Positions 33,111 through 40,937 of a DNA stretch of 64,000 nt are shown piece after piece. The translations under genes were made by a program, and so were the position numbers. The stretch covers positions 1 through 64,000 of the forward strand of contig CAYYQE010000002.1 in assembly GCA_964473745.1 (NCBI GenBank). Direction: 5' to 3'. The notes under the pieces were generated by a model, which was given only the letters and a program-made list of their open reading frames with translations, made no database searches and was not told where the DNA came from. Origin of the DNA: JABJMC01 sp964473745. GTDB lineage: Bacteria > Patescibacteriota > Gracilibacteria > UBA1369 > UBA12473. Within the stretch, counting starts at the first letter, position 1, and each line of letters starts with the position of its first letter.

Positions 33111-34313
33111 TTATTCTTTGTCTTCAGCCGGCTCTTCCGCTTCTTCAGCCTCAGCTTCGGGCTCCTTAGCCTCCTCAGCCTCGTCACTCTTCTCACTCTT
33201 TTTAGAGGCGGCCATGGCTTTTTCATTAAGCTCTTTTAGACTAAGCCCAATTCGGTGTTCATCTAAATTCACATCAATCACTTTAACTTCAACTTTTTCG
33301 CCAACAGCCAGAGCTTCACTAGGTTCATTTACTGGTTTACCATCCTCATGAACAATTTCGGAAAGATGAATAAGACCGTTAATATCATCGGTTAACTTCA
33401 TAAAAGCACCAAACGGCGCTAAACGAGTAATTTCTCCCTTAACAACTGTGCCGATTTTGAACTTTTTAGCGGCATCAGCCCAAGGATCATCCATTAGACG
33501 TTTCATGCTAAGAGAAATTTTATCTCCTTCAATCCCAATAATTTTAACTTCAACTTCATCGCCGACCTTGCCATGATCAGAAGGGTTTTTAACATGTCCC
33601 CAAGCAATTTCAGAGATATGAACCAAACCTTCCAAACCTTCAAAAGCCACAAAAATCCCAAAATTAACCACACCACTGATCCTTCCTTTAACCGTAGAAC
33701 CAATAGCAATATTTTTGAGAGCCTTTTTACGATCTTCTTGAAAAGCCGCTCTTTCCGAAAGAATTAACTTTCCACTGTCTTTGTCTAAGTTAATAATTTT
33801 TACAGAAAGAGAAACTCCAACTAGTTTTTTGAGTTTTTGCAAAATGAGATTAGCATCTGCTCCATTTACACGCGGATAATGGAGAGGCGCCAACTGTGAA
33901 ACAGGAATAAATCCTTTGATTCCATCCACTTCTAGTAACAGGCCACCTTTATTAGCTTCGGTTGGTTTAACATCAACCACTTCATCATCGTTATGAGCTC
34001 CTTCAAATCGTTTCCAAGCCCGTTCTTGACTGGCTTTTCGCAATGAAAGCAGCACAAAACCATCTTCATTTTCTGATTCAAGTACGCAAGAGAAAACAGC
34101 ATCACCAGGAGCAAGTTCTTTAATAGTATTCAAACTATCTTTCGTCTCGCGACCACTGATAATACCAGTATTAACACCGCCAATATCAACTAAAATTCGG
34201 TGTTTAGAAACCGAAATAACAGATCCTTCTAAAAGCTCCCCAGGATTGGGGATAATCATCTGGGGCGAGCTCTTGAGAAGCTCATCCATAGGTATGGTTT
34301 GAGTTGCAGCCAT
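33111..34313 (-). CDS. rpsA: Ribosomal protein S1 (four S1 domains)
   Basis: 400 aa with four S1 RNA-binding domains (about 24-98, 110-195, 203-275, 290-365). The third and fourth are canonical (G-I-F-V-A-F-E-G-L-E-G-L-V-H-I-S-E and G-A-F-M-K-L...G-L-I-H-L-S-E). The tail (about 372-400) is Glu/Ala-rich like that of L19 here. S1 helps mRNA bind the 30S subunit, notably when Shine-Dalgarno sites are weak. Four domains is shorter than the six in E. coli but common in Gram-positives. Expression probably depends on the structured leader just upstream. Confidence 0.93.
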   Translation of the reverse strand: MAATQTIPMDELLKSSPQMIIPNPGELLEGSVISVSKHRILVDIGGVNTGIISGRETKDSLNTIKELAPGDAVFSCVLESENEDGFVLLSLRKASQERAWKRFEGAHNDDEVVDVKPTEANKGGLLLEVDGIKGFIPVSQLAPLHYPRVNGADANLILQKLKKLVGVSLSVKIINLDKDSGKLILSERAAFQEDRKKALKNIAIGSTVKGRISGVVNFGIFVAFEGLEGLVHISEIAWGHVKNPSDHGKVGDEVEVKIIGIEGDKISLSMKRLMDDPWADAAKKFKIGTVVKGEITRLAPFGAFMKLTDDINGLIHLSEIVHEDGKPVNEPSEALAVGEKVEVKVIDVNLDEHRIGLSLKELNEKAMAASKKSEKSDEAEEAKEPEAEAEEAEEPAEDKE

Positions 34314-34325
34314 AAAGCTTATTGG

Positions 34326-34396
34326 AGCAAGGATTAAAAAAGTAATAGTTCTTAAACTAAGTGTCCTTGCTACCTTGATTGCACTTAACTTAGAAC
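34326..34396 (-). promoter_or_regulatory. S1 mRNA leader: stem-loop with possible pseudoknot
   Basis: On the mRNA, GTTCTAAGTTAAGTG (34396-34382) pairs with CACTTAGTTTAAGAAC (34363-34348), about 15 bp with one bulge. The loop contains AGCAAGGA (34371-34364), perfectly complementary to TCCTTGCT (34333-34326), which lies 12 nt before the start codon. Both helices together make an H-type pseudoknot; alternatively the second replaces the first. No Shine-Dalgarno is present next to the ATG, while the loop carries AAGG-type purine runs. Confidence 0.6.
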
Positions 34397-34402
34397 GCGT
34401 GG

Positions 34403-34431
34403 ATTATAAGGGAGTTCTACCTTATGTGCAA
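34403..34431 (-). promoter_or_regulatory. Promoter of rpsA
   Basis: TTGCAC-N17-TATAAT on the minus strand, directly after the clpC stop. Transcription would start at about 34396, the first base of the leader stem. Confidence 0.75.
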
Positions 34432-34432
34432 G

Positions 34433-37021
34433 TTAACTTTTTTTCATTTCCAATTCAGTGCCCTTTTTGATGATTTTTACTTTATCGCCTTCTTTGAATT
34501 TTCCGTTCAAAAGTTTTTCCGCTAGAACATCCTCAATGCGATCTTGGATCACTCGTCTAGCGGGCCGCGCCCCATAGTCTGGGTCATAGCTTAATTTGGC
34601 AAGTAGATCGAGAGCTCCTGGGGAAAATTTAAGAGAAATCTTTTTATCTTTTAAGCGTTCTTCTAAATCTGTAATTTGTAGTCTTACAATCGCTTTTAAA
34701 TGATCATGGGTAAGTGGGTGGAACACAATAATTTTATCCAGACGATTTAAGAATTCTGGTCGGAAATGATCTTTTAATTCTTTTAGAATATCTTCTTTTT
34801 TGTCGTTAAATCCTTGTTCTGCTCGTTTGAGTTCATCTTCTTCTAAGGTAAAGCCAATTGGTCCAGCCGACTCCGTGAGTTGCCTAGCACCAATGTTTGT
34901 AGTTAAAACAATAATTGTGTTTTTGAAATCTACTTTACGACCTTTCCCATCTGTTAAAGAGCCATCTTCTAAGATTTGAAGAAGCATGTTCATAACATCC
35001 GGGTGAGCTTTTTCTACCTCATCAAATAGCACAACCGAGTAAGGTTTACGTCTAATCATTTCCGTAAGCTGACCACCATCATCATAACCAACATAACCAG
35101 CAGTCGTTCCTGTTAATCGAGAAGCATTATGACGCTCCATGAATTCACTCATATCAATTTTAACCAACGCCTCTTCATCATTATAAACCTCACGAGCTAA
35201 GGATTTCACCAGCTCAGTTTTACCAACACCAGTTGGGCCCATAAAAATAAAAGACGCAATCGGGCGGTGCGGCGCTCCGACCCCCATTCGGGAACGACGA
35301 ATTGCTTTGGAAACAGATTCAATTGCTTCCTCTTGACCAACAATGCGACGCTTGAGTAGTTGCTCAATATTTTTAAGACGATCAATGTCATCTTTCATCA
35401 GCTTAGTAGTCGGGATCCCCGTGCTTTTTGATAAAACCTGGGCAATATCTTCAGCATCAATACATCCCCGAAGCTCTTTCGGAACTTTTATCCGGCGAGC
35501 AGCTTCAATTTTTTCCATTATTTGCAATTCTTCGGTACGCAAATTCGCTGCCTGTTCATAATCTTGTTTCGAAACAGCTTCTTCTTTGGTTTGAATAATC
35601 TTATTAAGTTGTTTTTGGAATTTCCCCACCGCATTAGAATCATCAGTCTTTACTTTCATTCCTTTTAATGAAGAGGCTTCATCCATCAAATCAATCGCCT
35701 TATCAGGTAGGAAACGGTCATTTACATAACGTTTTGATAAACGAACCGCCGCTTCCAAAGCTTCATCACTAATAACTAAACTATGATGCTCTTCAAAAGC
35801 CTCTTTAAGACCCTGCATAATTTGCAAAGTCTCATCTTCAGTTGGTTCATCGATCATAACAGTTTGAAAACGGCGCTCAAGCGCACTGTCGTTTTCAATA
35901 TGCTTGCGGTATTCATTAGTCGTTGTAGCTCCCACAATTCGAATATCACCTCGAGAAAGAGCAGGTTTTAGGATGTTGGCAGCGTCTAAACTACCTTCCG
36001 CTGATCCCGCTCCAACCACGGTATGAACTTCATCAATTAAAAGAATAACATTTTCCTGGGTAGCAGCTTCGTCAATGATTTGTTTAAGACGTTCCTCAAA
36101 TTCTCCACGATATTTAGTTCCGGCGACAATAGAGGCCATGGAAAGTGCGAGAATGCGCTTATCAAGCATAGAATCTGGAACACGTTCCATCACAATTGCT
36201 TGGGCTAATCCTTCGACAACCGCGGTTTTACCAACGCCTGGCTCACCAATTAAGACCGGGTTGTTTTTAGTTTTTCTCTGTAAAATACTAATCGTTCGTT
36301 CAATCTCCTTTTCGCGACCAATAATCGGATCAGTCTTACCTTTTCGGCATTTCGCCACCAAATCTTCGGTAAAATAATCCAAAGCCGGAGTCTTGGACTT
36401 ATCTCCTTGTTTAGAAAAACCGGTTTCTTTTTCGCCGCCAGCCATTACTCCCTGAAGTCCACTTAAAAAGAATTCGAGTGGATTCATTTGCCCCGAAGGA
36501 TCAGCTCCTTGAAAGCCGCCACCTTCCGTGGCTGGGTAACTTTTTTGATTTCGTTTTAAATTTTCAAAGGCATTTTCGATTTCAGATTGAATAGCATTAG
36601 GACGAACCTTCATGTTTTCTAAAATTACGGTGGCCGCGGTATTTTCTTGGCCAACTAAGGCAAAAAGAAGGTGTTCAGTCCCGACAAACATGTGATTATG
36701 ACCTTGAGCACATTTTACAGCGTCCTCAATAACTTTTTTAGCAAAACCACTAAGCCCGCCAGCGCTAGATCCTGATTTAGAAGAGCTAGTCGTTCGACCA
36801 ACTGTTTTAAGAACAAGATTTACATTATCTAGGGAAACTCCAAAATTCATTAAAATCGAAGCCCCGAGAGAGTTTGGCTGACTTAAAATTCCAATTAAAA
36901 CGTGTTCAGTGCCCACATAATTAGTTTGCGTTTTTTTGGCAACTTCTTGTGCTACAACCAAGGCTTGTTTAGCCTCTTTGGTGAATTTCTCGAATCGACT
37001 GTCGTCCTTATCTTTAGCCAT
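34433..37021 (-). CDS. clpC: ATP-dependent Clp protease ATPase ClpC
   Basis: 862 aa with two Clp N-terminal repeats (about 8-150) and a first AAA+ domain with G-E-P-G-V-G-K-T near 248. A UVR-type middle segment (near 470-500, Y-E-Q-A-A-N-L-R) marks ClpC rather than ClpA/B. The second AAA+ domain has G-P-T-G-V-G-K-T near 600. It unfolds substrates for ClpP, which is not in this window. It is transcribed under a promoter overlapped by a CIRCE operator, so heat-shock control by HrcA is expected. Confidence 0.97.
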   Translation of the reverse strand: MAKDKDDSRFEKFTKEAKQALVVAQEVAKKTQTNYVGTEHVLIGILSQPNSLGASILMNFGVSLDNVNLVLKTVGRTTSSSKSGSSAGGLSGFAKKVIEDAVKCAQGHNHMFVGTEHLLFALVGQENTAATVILENMKVRPNAIQSEIENAFENLKRNQKSYPATEGGGFQGADPSGQMNPLEFFLSGLQGVMAGGEKETGFSKQGDKSKTPALDYFTEDLVAKCRKGKTDPIIGREKEIERTISILQRKTKNNPVLIGEPGVGKTAVVEGLAQAIVMERVPDSMLDKRILALSMASIVAGTKYRGEFEERLKQIIDEAATQENVILLIDEVHTVVGAGSAEGSLDAANILKPALSRGDIRIVGATTTNEYRKHIENDSALERRFQTVMIDEPTEDETLQIMQGLKEAFEEHHSLVISDEALEAAVRLSKRYVNDRFLPDKAIDLMDEASSLKGMKVKTDDSNAVGKFQKQLNKIIQTKEEAVSKQDYEQAANLRTEELQIMEKIEAARRIKVPKELRGCIDAEDIAQVLSKSTGIPTTKLMKDDIDRLKNIEQLLKRRIVGQEEAIESVSKAIRRSRMGVGAPHRPIASFIFMGPTGVGKTELVKSLAREVYNDEEALVKIDMSEFMERHNASRLTGTTAGYVGYDDGGQLTEMIRRKPYSVVLFDEVEKAHPDVMNMLLQILEDGSLTDGKGRKVDFKNTIIVLTTNIGARQLTESAGPIGFTLEEDELKRAEQGFNDKKEDILKELKDHFRPEFLNRLDKIIVFHPLTHDHLKAIVRLQITDLEERLKDKKISLKFSPGALDLLAKLSYDPDYGARPARRVIQDRIEDVLAEKLLNGKFKEGDKVKIIKKGTELEMKKS

Positions 37022-37136
37022 GAAGAATTAAAAGTTAGGAATTAATTTCCACAAATTATAACACATTTTGGGTCGGAATAGCACGGTTTAGGGCTTGCTT
37101 AAATTTGAAGAATAGTGTGTAGCTACCACCTGATAA

Positions 37137-37163
37137 TTAGCACTCTAAACTCTACAGTGCTAA
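37137..37163. promoter_or_regulatory. CIRCE operator (HrcA binding site)
   Basis: TTAGCACTC-N9-CAGTGCTAA: the CIRCE inverted repeat with one mismatch in the second arm (consensus GAGTGCTAA). The clpC -10 box falls exactly in its 9-nt spacer, so bound HrcA would block RNA polymerase. hrcA itself is not in the window. Confidence 0.88.
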
Positions 37164-37177
37164 CGCGCTAAAGTCAA
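37149..37177 (-). promoter_or_regulatory. HrcA-controlled promoter of clpC
   Basis: TTGACT-N17-TAGAGT on the minus strand (-35 at 37177-37172, -10 at 37154-37149), interleaved with CIRCE. A second TATAAT lies nearer the gene at about 37060, without a clear -35. Confidence 0.65.
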
Positions 37178-37220
37178 TCACAAACAGAAGGTCCAAGTTT
37201 TGGCTGGGGAAAGGGGAAAA

Positions 37221-38729
37221 CTAAGTTGACTGAATCGATCCTGCCATTGTTTCAATTTGACTTTGGTACTCAGAATCACCACTAAGACGATAACTAGATT
37301 CATCATCGCGCGGGACATCAGCCAAGAAAACACCTGACGAATTCCAAGTTTTCAAAACAGAAACCGTTTCCTCTTTTATTTCTAAAGTAACCAAAGCATT
37401 TGTGGCGTCAGCCGGCTCATTACTAAAATAAAAATAACTACCAGCGCGACTGTAGTACCAACTAGAAGGGTACTGCATTTGAAACTGTAAGGTAGCGCTT
37501 TCCAGAGCACGATATCCTTCTAAAACCACCATGCTTTCTCCAGTGTCAGCGTTAATGGTTGTGAATTCCTGACCCTTGGCTTCATCAACCCCAGAAGTCA
37601 ATACCCAATCTGTTACTGACCCTTCATCAAAAGTCGCCAGTACCTCAAAATCACCACCACCCAGGTTTCTTAAAAGGTCTCGTTGCAGAGCGCCATCATT
37701 CGAATAATAAACCATATAAATATAATCTGGTTCCACAAATTCATATCGAACTAGTGTCACATCGCCATCGGCTAATGAGGAGATAACTGTTTCATAATCA
37801 GTTTCCTCGTCCGTGGCGACATCCACTTCATCCACCTCGTCGACCACCTCATCAACCTCATCCACAACCTCATCAACCTCATCCACAACCTCAGTCTCCT
37901 CGACCACTTCCTCGGTAACTACTTCCTCTTCGGCTCGAGCCCCATCTTCTAACAAATCAAACGAAAGCAAAACTTCATTAAATAAATTACTGTAAGCCAG
38001 TTCAAAATCATCCTGCTTTTTAAGGTGCATGATCATATAAGTTCGCTCACCGCCAGCCACGTAATAAAGCAAAGAATTACCATCCACAATCTTAATTGCT
38101 TCGATTTGATCTGGGCTAATCACACTTTTGGTGTAGGGGAGATCTAAGTCTTGATAAGCCAACACCCATTCTTCTAGTCCCAAGCCTTCTTTGTTCAGAA
38201 GAGAACTAACTTGAATTAAATCAGTTTCCACAAATTCTTCGGCATCTTCCGGTTGGGGAGCAGTAAATTCTACGGCTGAAGTGTGTTCTTCGATTTCCCA
38301 ATCTGACTGATAACCAATCGCAAATCCTAAACTTTCACTCGTGTAGGTTTCCATATTTATTTCAATGGTTTCCTCCTCTTCTTCTTCCTCCAAAACCGTC
38401 AATTGTTCAATGGCAAGCACAGCTTTGTCATCGTCTTCTACTCCGGGGATTAATAGCCCACTAACTTCTACGGATTGATTTAAATGAATAGTGTCCCAAA
38501 GATTATAAAAATCACTATAAACATAAAGCAGTGAATCATCATCAAGTCGCAAAAGATGAGTAGCATCTGGATTAAATTTAACGCTTCCGAGTGATTGTAG
38601 TAAGCCTTCATAAGTTACAAATTCATAAGCAATATCCTCTTGGGTTGAGTTGTCTTCGGTAAAAGGAAGGCAACCAAACAGAAAACCACCTACAACTAGC
38701 AAAATTAGATAAGGAATAAGCCGTTTCAT
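37221..38729 (-). CDS. Large acidic lipoprotein with duplicated domain
   Basis: 502 aa. Lipobox G-F-L-F-G-C gives lipidated C20. Two related domains are visible: S-L-G-F-A-I-G-Y-Q-S-D-W (near 132) and L-Q-F-Q-M-Q-Y-P-S-S-W (near 425). Both resemble PsbP/DUF-type domains that start with a fold of the F-x-x-x-Y-P-x-x-W kind. They are joined by an acidic linker with V-D-E-V repeats (near 280-305). The N-terminal ~120 residues may form an OB-like fold. Probably a cell-surface or periplasm-side lipoprotein; function unknown. It sits between clpC and ruvB and starts 21 bp after the ruvB stop. Confidence 0.7.
   Translation of the reverse strand: MKRLIPYLILLVVGGFLFGCLPFTEDNSTQEDIAYEFVTYEGLLQSLGSVKFNPDATHLLRLDDDSLLYVYSDFYNLWDTIHLNQSVEVSGLLIPGVEDDDKAVLAIEQLTVLEEEEEEETIEINMETYTSESLGFAIGYQSDWEIEEHTSAVEFTAPQPEDAEEFVETDLIQVSSLLNKEGLGLEEWVLAYQDLDLPYTKSVISPDQIEAIKIVDGNSLLYYVAGGERTYMIMHLKKQDDFELAYSNLFNEVLLSFDLLEDGARAEEEVVTEEVVEETEVVDEVDEVVDEVDEVVDEVDEVDVATDEETDYETVISSLADGDVTLVRYEFVEPDYIYMVYYSNDGALQRDLLRNLGGGDFEVLATFDEGSVTDWVLTSGVDEAKGQEFTTINADTGESMVVLEGYRALESATLQFQMQYPSSWYYSRAGSYFYFSNEPADATNALVTLEIKEETVSVLKTWNSSGVFLADVPRDDESSYRLSGDSEYQSQIETMAGSIQST
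37820..37892 (-). repeat. Short in-frame tandem repeat encoding V-D-E-V
   Basis: A 21-bp unit (seven residues, V-D-E-V-D-E-V) repeats about three times in the linker of the lipoprotein gene. Confidence 0.7.
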
Positions 38730-38750
38730 ATTTATTGTAAAATTAAAAAA

Positions 38751-39806
38751 TTAAAAAAGTTTAGATTTAGCTGGGGGAGCAAGTCCTAAATGTTGATAAC
38801 CACGCGGTGTTACGGCGCGACCACGAGCTGTTCGCTCCAAAAAACCCTGTTTTAACAGATAAGGTTCATAAATATCCTCAATGGTTTGCGATTCTTCATG
38901 AGTAGCCGCGGCCAAAGTAGATAAACCCACCGGCCCACCTTGGAATTTTTCAACAATAAGTAGCATCAAGTAGCGGTCCATATCATCGAGTCCCAATTCG
39001 TCGATCCCCATTTTTTTAAGAGCTTTTTCAACCAACTCTTCAGAAATAAAATCATTATCATTAACAGCCGCAAAATCACGGACGCGGCGCAAAAGGCGAT
39101 TAGCAATACGGGGAGTCTGTCGCGCCGAAAGAGCTAAGCGCTTGGTGGCCCCGCTATTGATTTTTGTTTCGAGAATTTTGGATGAACGTTGCACGATCTG
39201 TTCTATTTCACCTTGAGAATAAAAATTAAGTCGAAAAACATGACCAAAACGATCTCGAAGAGGGGAGGAGATCAAGCTTAATTTCGTTGTTGCCCCAATC
39301 AAAGTAAAGCGAGGCAAGCTCAATCGCATCGAACGAGCCGAGGCTCCTTTCCCCAAAATAATATCAATCGCAAAATCTTCCATCGCCGTATACAAAGTCT
39401 CTTCTACAATTGGGCGCAACCGATGAATTTCATCAATAAAAAGAACATCACCGTCCTGCAGATTAGTAATAATCGCGGCAATGTCACCTTGGCGTTCCAG
39501 AGCCGGCCCAGAAGTAACCCGAATATTAGCCTTCATTTCACGAGCAATAATATGCGCCAGAGTGGTTTTGCCAAGTCCGGGAGGTCCGTGAATTAAAACA
39601 TGCTCCAAAGCTTCTTCACGCTTTTTTGAAGCTTCCATAAAAACCGACAAGTTTCGCTTAATTTCCGGTTGTCCGACGTATTCATCAAGAACATCAGGGC
39701 GTAGTTTGTTTTCCTGTTGTTCATGAGGATCGCAGAGCGGCTCGGGTGAGAGCGTTCGCTCCGGCGAATCATCAGAAGTTGCGAAGTTGGCAGAATGGAC
39801 AGCCAT
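38751..39806 (-). CDS. ruvB: Holliday junction helicase RuvB
   Basis: The ATG at 39806 gives 351 aa, the normal RuvB length; an in-frame ATG at 39875 would overlap the divergent CPBP gene and add residues not seen in the family. Motifs: R-P-x-x-L-x-E-Y-V-G-Q near 37, G-P-P-G-L-G-K-T-T near 72 (Walker A), D-E-I-H (Walker B), G-A-T-T (sensor 1) and a C-terminal winged helix with R-T-A-R-G-R. RuvB drives branch migration with RuvA, which is not in this window. Confidence 0.96.
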   Translation of the reverse strand: MAVHSANFATSDDSPERTLSPEPLCDPHEQQENKLRPDVLDEYVGQPEIKRNLSVFMEASKKREEALEHVLIHGPPGLGKTTLAHIIAREMKANIRVTSGPALERQGDIAAIITNLQDGDVLFIDEIHRLRPIVEETLYTAMEDFAIDIILGKGASARSMRLSLPRFTLIGATTKLSLISSPLRDRFGHVFRLNFYSQGEIEQIVQRSSKILETKINSGATKRLALSARQTPRIANRLLRRVRDFAAVNDNDFISEELVEKALKKMGIDELGLDDMDRYLMLLIVEKFQGGPVGLSTLAAATHEESQTIEDIYEPYLLKQGFLERTARGRAVTPRGYQHLGLAPPAKSKLF

Positions 39807-39816
39807 AGGATACAAT
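39787..39816 (+). promoter_or_regulatory. Promoter of CPBP protease gene
   Basis: TTGGCA-N18-TACAAT on plus, overlapping the ruvB start region; predicts transcription from about 39823 and supports the ATG at 39859. Confidence 0.55.
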
Positions 39817-39858
39817 GCTAGTCGAATTTCAACACGAAGATACCTCAATTTTTTAAAA

Positions 39859-40605
39859 ATGCCTAGCGCGACCAAAGCTTGGACAGCTCCTCCTTGGACG
39901 ATATCTGATCTTTTCCAGGTGTTTGTACTAATCGCGGCTCTAATGATCGTGGTTTTATCAGTGGCGGATTATGTTTTTAGTGATGGAGCGATATTTGGGC
40001 ACTGGCCCCAAGAAACCATAACTGGGATTCTTTATGTTGCCCAAAGCATAACTCTTTTAGCGCCGCTTTTTCTATTTACAAAACTTAAACACAAAAGTGA
40101 TTGGACTTTATTTGGGTTTCACAAAATAGCTGTTAAAAAAATTCTAGTCCGTATTGCGCAGGGGTATTTGTTTTATTATTTGATTAGTGCGGTTTTCTTT
40201 CAGATCAAAATGAGTTTTCAAACCGAAATTCCTGGTTATGGAGAACAACTTTCACACATTCCATTATTTGGCAGCAATCCTGTAAGTATTGTTTTGGGAG
40301 GAATTATTATTATTTTTATCGCCCCCTTAATTGAAGAGCTCTTTTTTCGGGGTTATGTTCAGCAAATTTTCAAAAAATACACCAATGCTGTGGGGGGAGG
40401 GATTGGCTCAGCTTTAATTTTTACTCTGTTCCACTTTGAATTTCAGATTTTTATTCCTATTTTTATTCTTGGCTTATTGTTGAGTTGGCTTTTTGAAAGA
40501 ACTGGATCTATTTGGACGCCAATTTGTTTTCATATGATTAACAATGGGTTAGCTTTCTTGATAGAAGTAGCGATTTTTTATGAGTGGATTTATGCGCCCA
40601 TATAG
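39859..40605 (+). CDS. CPBP (CAAX-type) intramembrane metalloprotease
   Basis: 248 aa from the ATG at 39859, with about seven membrane helices. The catalytic motifs are complete: E-E-L-F-F-R near 158, F-T-L-F-H near 184 and H-M-I-N-N near 234, the E-E-x-x-x-R, F-x-x-x-H and H-x-x-x-N/D set of the CPBP/Abi family. Such proteases cleave in or near the membrane; bacterial substrates are mostly unknown, and some members confer bacteriocin immunity. It is divergent from ruvB, and tRNA-Arg follows 21 bp downstream. Confidence 0.92.
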   Translation: MPSATKAWTAPPWTISDLFQVFVLIAALMIVVLSVADYVFSDGAIFGHWPQETITGILYVAQSITLLAPLFLFTKLKHKSDWTLFGFHKIAVKKILVRIAQGYLFYYLISAVFFQIKMSFQTEIPGYGEQLSHIPLFGSNPVSIVLGGIIIIFIAPLIEELFFRGYVQQIFKKYTNAVGGGIGSALIFTLFHFEFQIFIPIFILGLLLSWLFERTGSIWTPICFHMINNGLAFLIEVAIFYEWIYAPI

Positions 40606-40608
40606 CGG

Positions 40609-40614
40609 TATAAT
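40609..40614 (+). promoter_or_regulatory. Probable -10 box of tRNA-Arg
   Basis: TATAAT 12 nt before the tRNA; no good -35 at 17 nt. The tRNA may also be read through from the CPBP gene. Confidence 0.35.
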
Positions 40615-40626
40615 ACGCCAGAACTT

Positions 40627-40703
40627 GCCCCGGTAGCTCAGCTGGATAGAGCGACGGCCTTCTAAGCCGTAGGTCAGAGGTTCGAATCCTCTCCGGGGTG
40701 CCA
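40627..40703 (+). tRNA. tRNA-Arg (TCT), CCA encoded
   Basis: Cloverleaf: acceptor GCCCCGG/CCGGGGT (first pair G-U), D-arm GCTC/GAGC, anticodon stem ACGGC/GCCGT with loop CTTCTAA (anticodon TCT), T-arm AGAGG/CCTCT with TTCGAAT, discriminator G, CCA at 40701-40703. Confidence 0.96.
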
Positions 40704-40745
40704 GTTTCCTTAGACTTTCCAGGGTGCCTAACCTTAACTTTTTGC

Positions 40746-40774
40746 TTGCGTTAAGTATTTAATTATGTTATTAT
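40746..40774 (+). promoter_or_regulatory. Promoter of the 2381-aa SLH protein
   Basis: TTGCGT-N17-TATTAT about 160 nt before the ATG at 40938, so the message has a long leader. Confidence 0.55.
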
Positions 40775-40799
40775 ATATCATTGCAAAAGGCGCCAAATT

Positions 40800-40896
40800 A
40801 TGCACAAAAACCAAAACCAACCTGAAAAAAACAAACCACCCGGTTAACGGGTGGATTAATTATTTTCCCCTGGGAACTCCCCAGGCTTTTTATTTC
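40800..40896 (+). promoter_or_regulatory. Leader with possible leader peptide and two hairpins
   Basis: An ATG at 40800, preceded by AAAGG, opens a 15-codon frame (Lys/Asn/Gln/Pro-rich) whose TAA lies at 40845-40847 inside the loop of hairpin 1, CCACCCG-GTTAA-CGGGTGG (40836-40854). Hairpin 2, CCTGGG-AACTC-CCCAGG (40869-40885), is followed by CTTTTTATTT and looks like an intrinsic terminator 42 nt before the structural gene. The layout fits attenuation, but coincidence is possible. Confidence 0.45.
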
Positions 40897-40937
40897 CTAA
40901 TCAAACAGTAAAAACAAATTTTTTAACCTCAAACAAA

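Noticed and set aside
33101..33226. N-terminal extension of YlxR
   Set aside because: It overlaps the S1 tail in another frame and is Lys/Arg-rich noise; the conserved start is at 33100.
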